Origin: Tateyamaria sp. syn59 | GTDB lineage: Bacteria; Pseudomonadota; Alphaproteobacteria; Rhodobacterales; Rhodobacteraceae | Reading direction: 5' to 3' | Assembly (NCBI RefSeq): GCF_007995245.1 | Contig: NZ_VCBA01000008.1 | Span: 1,940 to 65,939 of the forward strand | DNA length: 64,000 nt | In this document: positions 62,859-64,000 of the stretch, in pieces | Layout: the number at the start of each line of letters is the position of its first letter | How positions within the stretch are numbered: position 1 is the first letter of the stretch | The notes under the pieces: model-generated | Database searches by the model: none | What the model was told of the DNA's origin: nothing | The model's input: the letters and a program-made list of their open reading frames with translations, nothing else | Translations under genes and position numbers: made by a program

Positions 62859-64000
62859 CCGGCACTGTCCTGTTCGACCCCCTGTTGCCGTGGCCGATAC
62901 TGGCCGTTGTGGCCGCATTCGCTGTGGCCGGTGTTGCCCTGGCCCTGATCCGCGGCCTCAACGGATGGGCGTTGCGGGGCATGGCTGCGCTCGTGGTCCT
63001 GGCTGCGCTGGCGGGCCCGTCGCTGCAGCAGGAAGACCGGGCACCCCTGACAGACATCGTGATCCTGGCGGAGGATCAAAGCGCGAGCCAGCGTCTGAAC
63101 GACAGGCCTGACCAAACTACAAGCGCTGCCGACACGATTGAGACGGCGCTGACAGCCCGCGAGAACACCGAGGTTCGCCGGATCACTGTTCCGGATGGCG
63201 AAGAGGACGCGGGCACGCGGCTGATGAGCGCTCTGTCCGACGCGCTGGCCGAAGAGCCACGCGCGCGCATCGCCGGTCTGATCGCGCTCAGCGACGGGCG
63301 CGTGCACGACGCCGATCTGCCGCTGGACCTGCCCGCACCGCTTCATCTGCTGCTCAGCGGGCGCGACACGGATTGGGACCGCCGTCTCCTGGTCAAGAAT
63401 GCCCCCGCCTTCGCCATCATCGGCGAGCCGGTGACGCTGACGCTGCGGATCGAAGATATGGGCGCTGTCTCCGCAGGGACAGGTCTTGCCCCGCTCGACA
63501 TTTCGGTCGACGGTGCTGCGCCGCAGCGCTTTAACGTGGAGATCGGCGAGGACATCGAACTGCCCATCAGCCTGCCCCATGGTGGACGCAACGTGATCCA
63601 GTTCACCGTGCCCGAAGCGGACGGAGAGTTGACCGACCGCAACAACACAGCCCTCATCCAGATCAACGGCGTGCGTGACCGGCTCCGTGTGTTGCTGGTG
63701 TCGGGCGAGCCGCATGCCGGGGGCCGCACCTGGCGCAATCTGCTCAAGTCCGACAGTTCGGTTGACCTTGTCCACTTCACCATCCTGCGCCCGCCGGAAA
63801 AGCAGGACGGTGTGCCGGTGGGCGAGCTGTCCCTGATCGCCTTTCCTACCCGCGAACTGTTTCTGGAAAAGATCGACGATTTCGATCTGATCATCTTCGA
63901 CCGGTACAAGCGGCGCGGCATCTTGCCTGCGCTCTACCTCGACAACGTAGCGCGGTACATCCGTGATGGTGGCGCTGTGCTGGTTGCAGCCGGGCCGGAT
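62855..64000 (+). CDS. Membrane protein of the MoxR operon (5' part; continues past window)
   Basis: 382 codons are visible with no stop before the window end. Two N-terminal transmembrane helices (WPILAVVAAFAVAGVALALI and MAALVVLAALAGPSL) are followed by a soluble region whose start, ILAEDQSASQRL, resembles a VWA-like or GATase-like domain. RLRVLLVSGEPHAGGRTWRNLL and VARYIRDGGAVLVAAGPD near the end match the glutamine-amidotransferase-like domain often found in these operons. ATGA overlap with the DUF4159 gene. Partial. Confidence 0.8.
   Translation, partial: MTGTVLFDPLLPWPILAVVAAFAVAGVALALIRGLNGWALRGMAALVVLAALAGPSLQQEDRAPLTDIVILAEDQSASQRLNDRPDQTTSAADTIETALTARENTEVRRITVPDGEEDAGTRLMSALSDALAEEPRARIAGLIALSDGRVHDADLPLDLPAPLHLLLSGRDTDWDRRLLVKNAPAFAIIGEPVTLTLRIEDMGAVSAGTGLAPLDISVDGAAPQRFNVEIGEDIELPISLPHGGRNVIQFTVPEADGELTDRNNTALIQINGVRDRLRVLLVSGEPHAGGRTWRNLLKSDSSVDLVHFTILRPPEKQDGVPVGELSLIAFPTRELFLEKIDDFDLIIFDRYKRRGILPALYLDNVARYIRDGGAVLVAAGPD

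Noticed and set aside
1-64000. CRISPR arrays, insertion sequences, prophage genes or integrases
   Set aside because: Looked for direct-repeat arrays, transposase motifs and phage genes; none seen.

Overview
The window looks like chromosomal DNA of a Rhodobacterales (marine Roseobacter-group type) alphaproteobacterium. This rests on the high GC content, the TRAP transporter, the dimethylglycine-dehydrogenase-like GcvT fusion, the non-pyrrolysine MttB homologue, the order gpmI-envC-ctpA, and a near-match to an alphaproteobacterial LexA box. The genus is inference. I see no insertion sequence, prophage, integrase or CRISPR array. Genes are tightly packed, many with ATGA or GTGA overlaps. No stretch of more than about 280 bases lacks a gene; the two longest gaps (42232-42505 and 50649-50911) are described as features.

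1-7560: the 3' end of a tRNA, then an FAD/NAD(P)-binding protein divergent from an overlapping set: GcvT-fused FAD oxidoreductase, MttB-like methyltransferase, TetR regulator, followed by pobA. A perfect 11-bp inverted repeat sits in the divergent promoter region. 7581-15018: tRNA-Arg(CCT); a LacI-type regulator coupled to a YcaQ-type DNA glycosylase and the three 5-oxoprolinase genes pxpB-pxpC-pxpA; then a TetR regulator divergent from a cupin/FAD amine oxidase pair.

15015-33900: a lone UDP-sugar dehydrogenase, then a large uronate region. A minus-strand chain holds four Gfo/Idh/MocA dehydrogenases with uxuA embedded. It is divergent from uxaC-uxuB, and is followed by kdgK, a DMT exporter-like gene, a GarR-like reductase, a phytanoyl-CoA dioxygenase-like gene, an altronate-dehydratase-like gene and a three-gene TRAP transporter, with a GntR regulator divergent from the transporter. 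Together uxaC, uxuB, uxuA and kdgK give glucuronate to fructuronate to mannonate to 2-keto-3-deoxygluconate (KDG) to its 6-phosphate. 34861-42231: a second sugar-acid region made of two divergent operons (DenD-like and LtnD-like dehydrogenases; SDR, IlvD/Edd dehydratase, FAH hydrolase, 2-hydroxyacid dehydrogenase, enolase-superfamily dehydratase), which reads as a non-phosphorylative aldonate route.

42506-58151: housekeeping and small genes: ctpA, envC, gpmI, DUF3291, a small conserved protein, a short dnaE2 under a probable LexA-controlled promoter, DUF1203, a CHCC zinc finger, a secreted protein, a membrane-free chemoreceptor-like protein, polA, DUF2798, a hydroxypyruvate isomerase-like gene and DUF1285. 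58211-64000: a MoxR ATPase-DUF58-DUF4159-membrane protein operon that runs off the end of the window.
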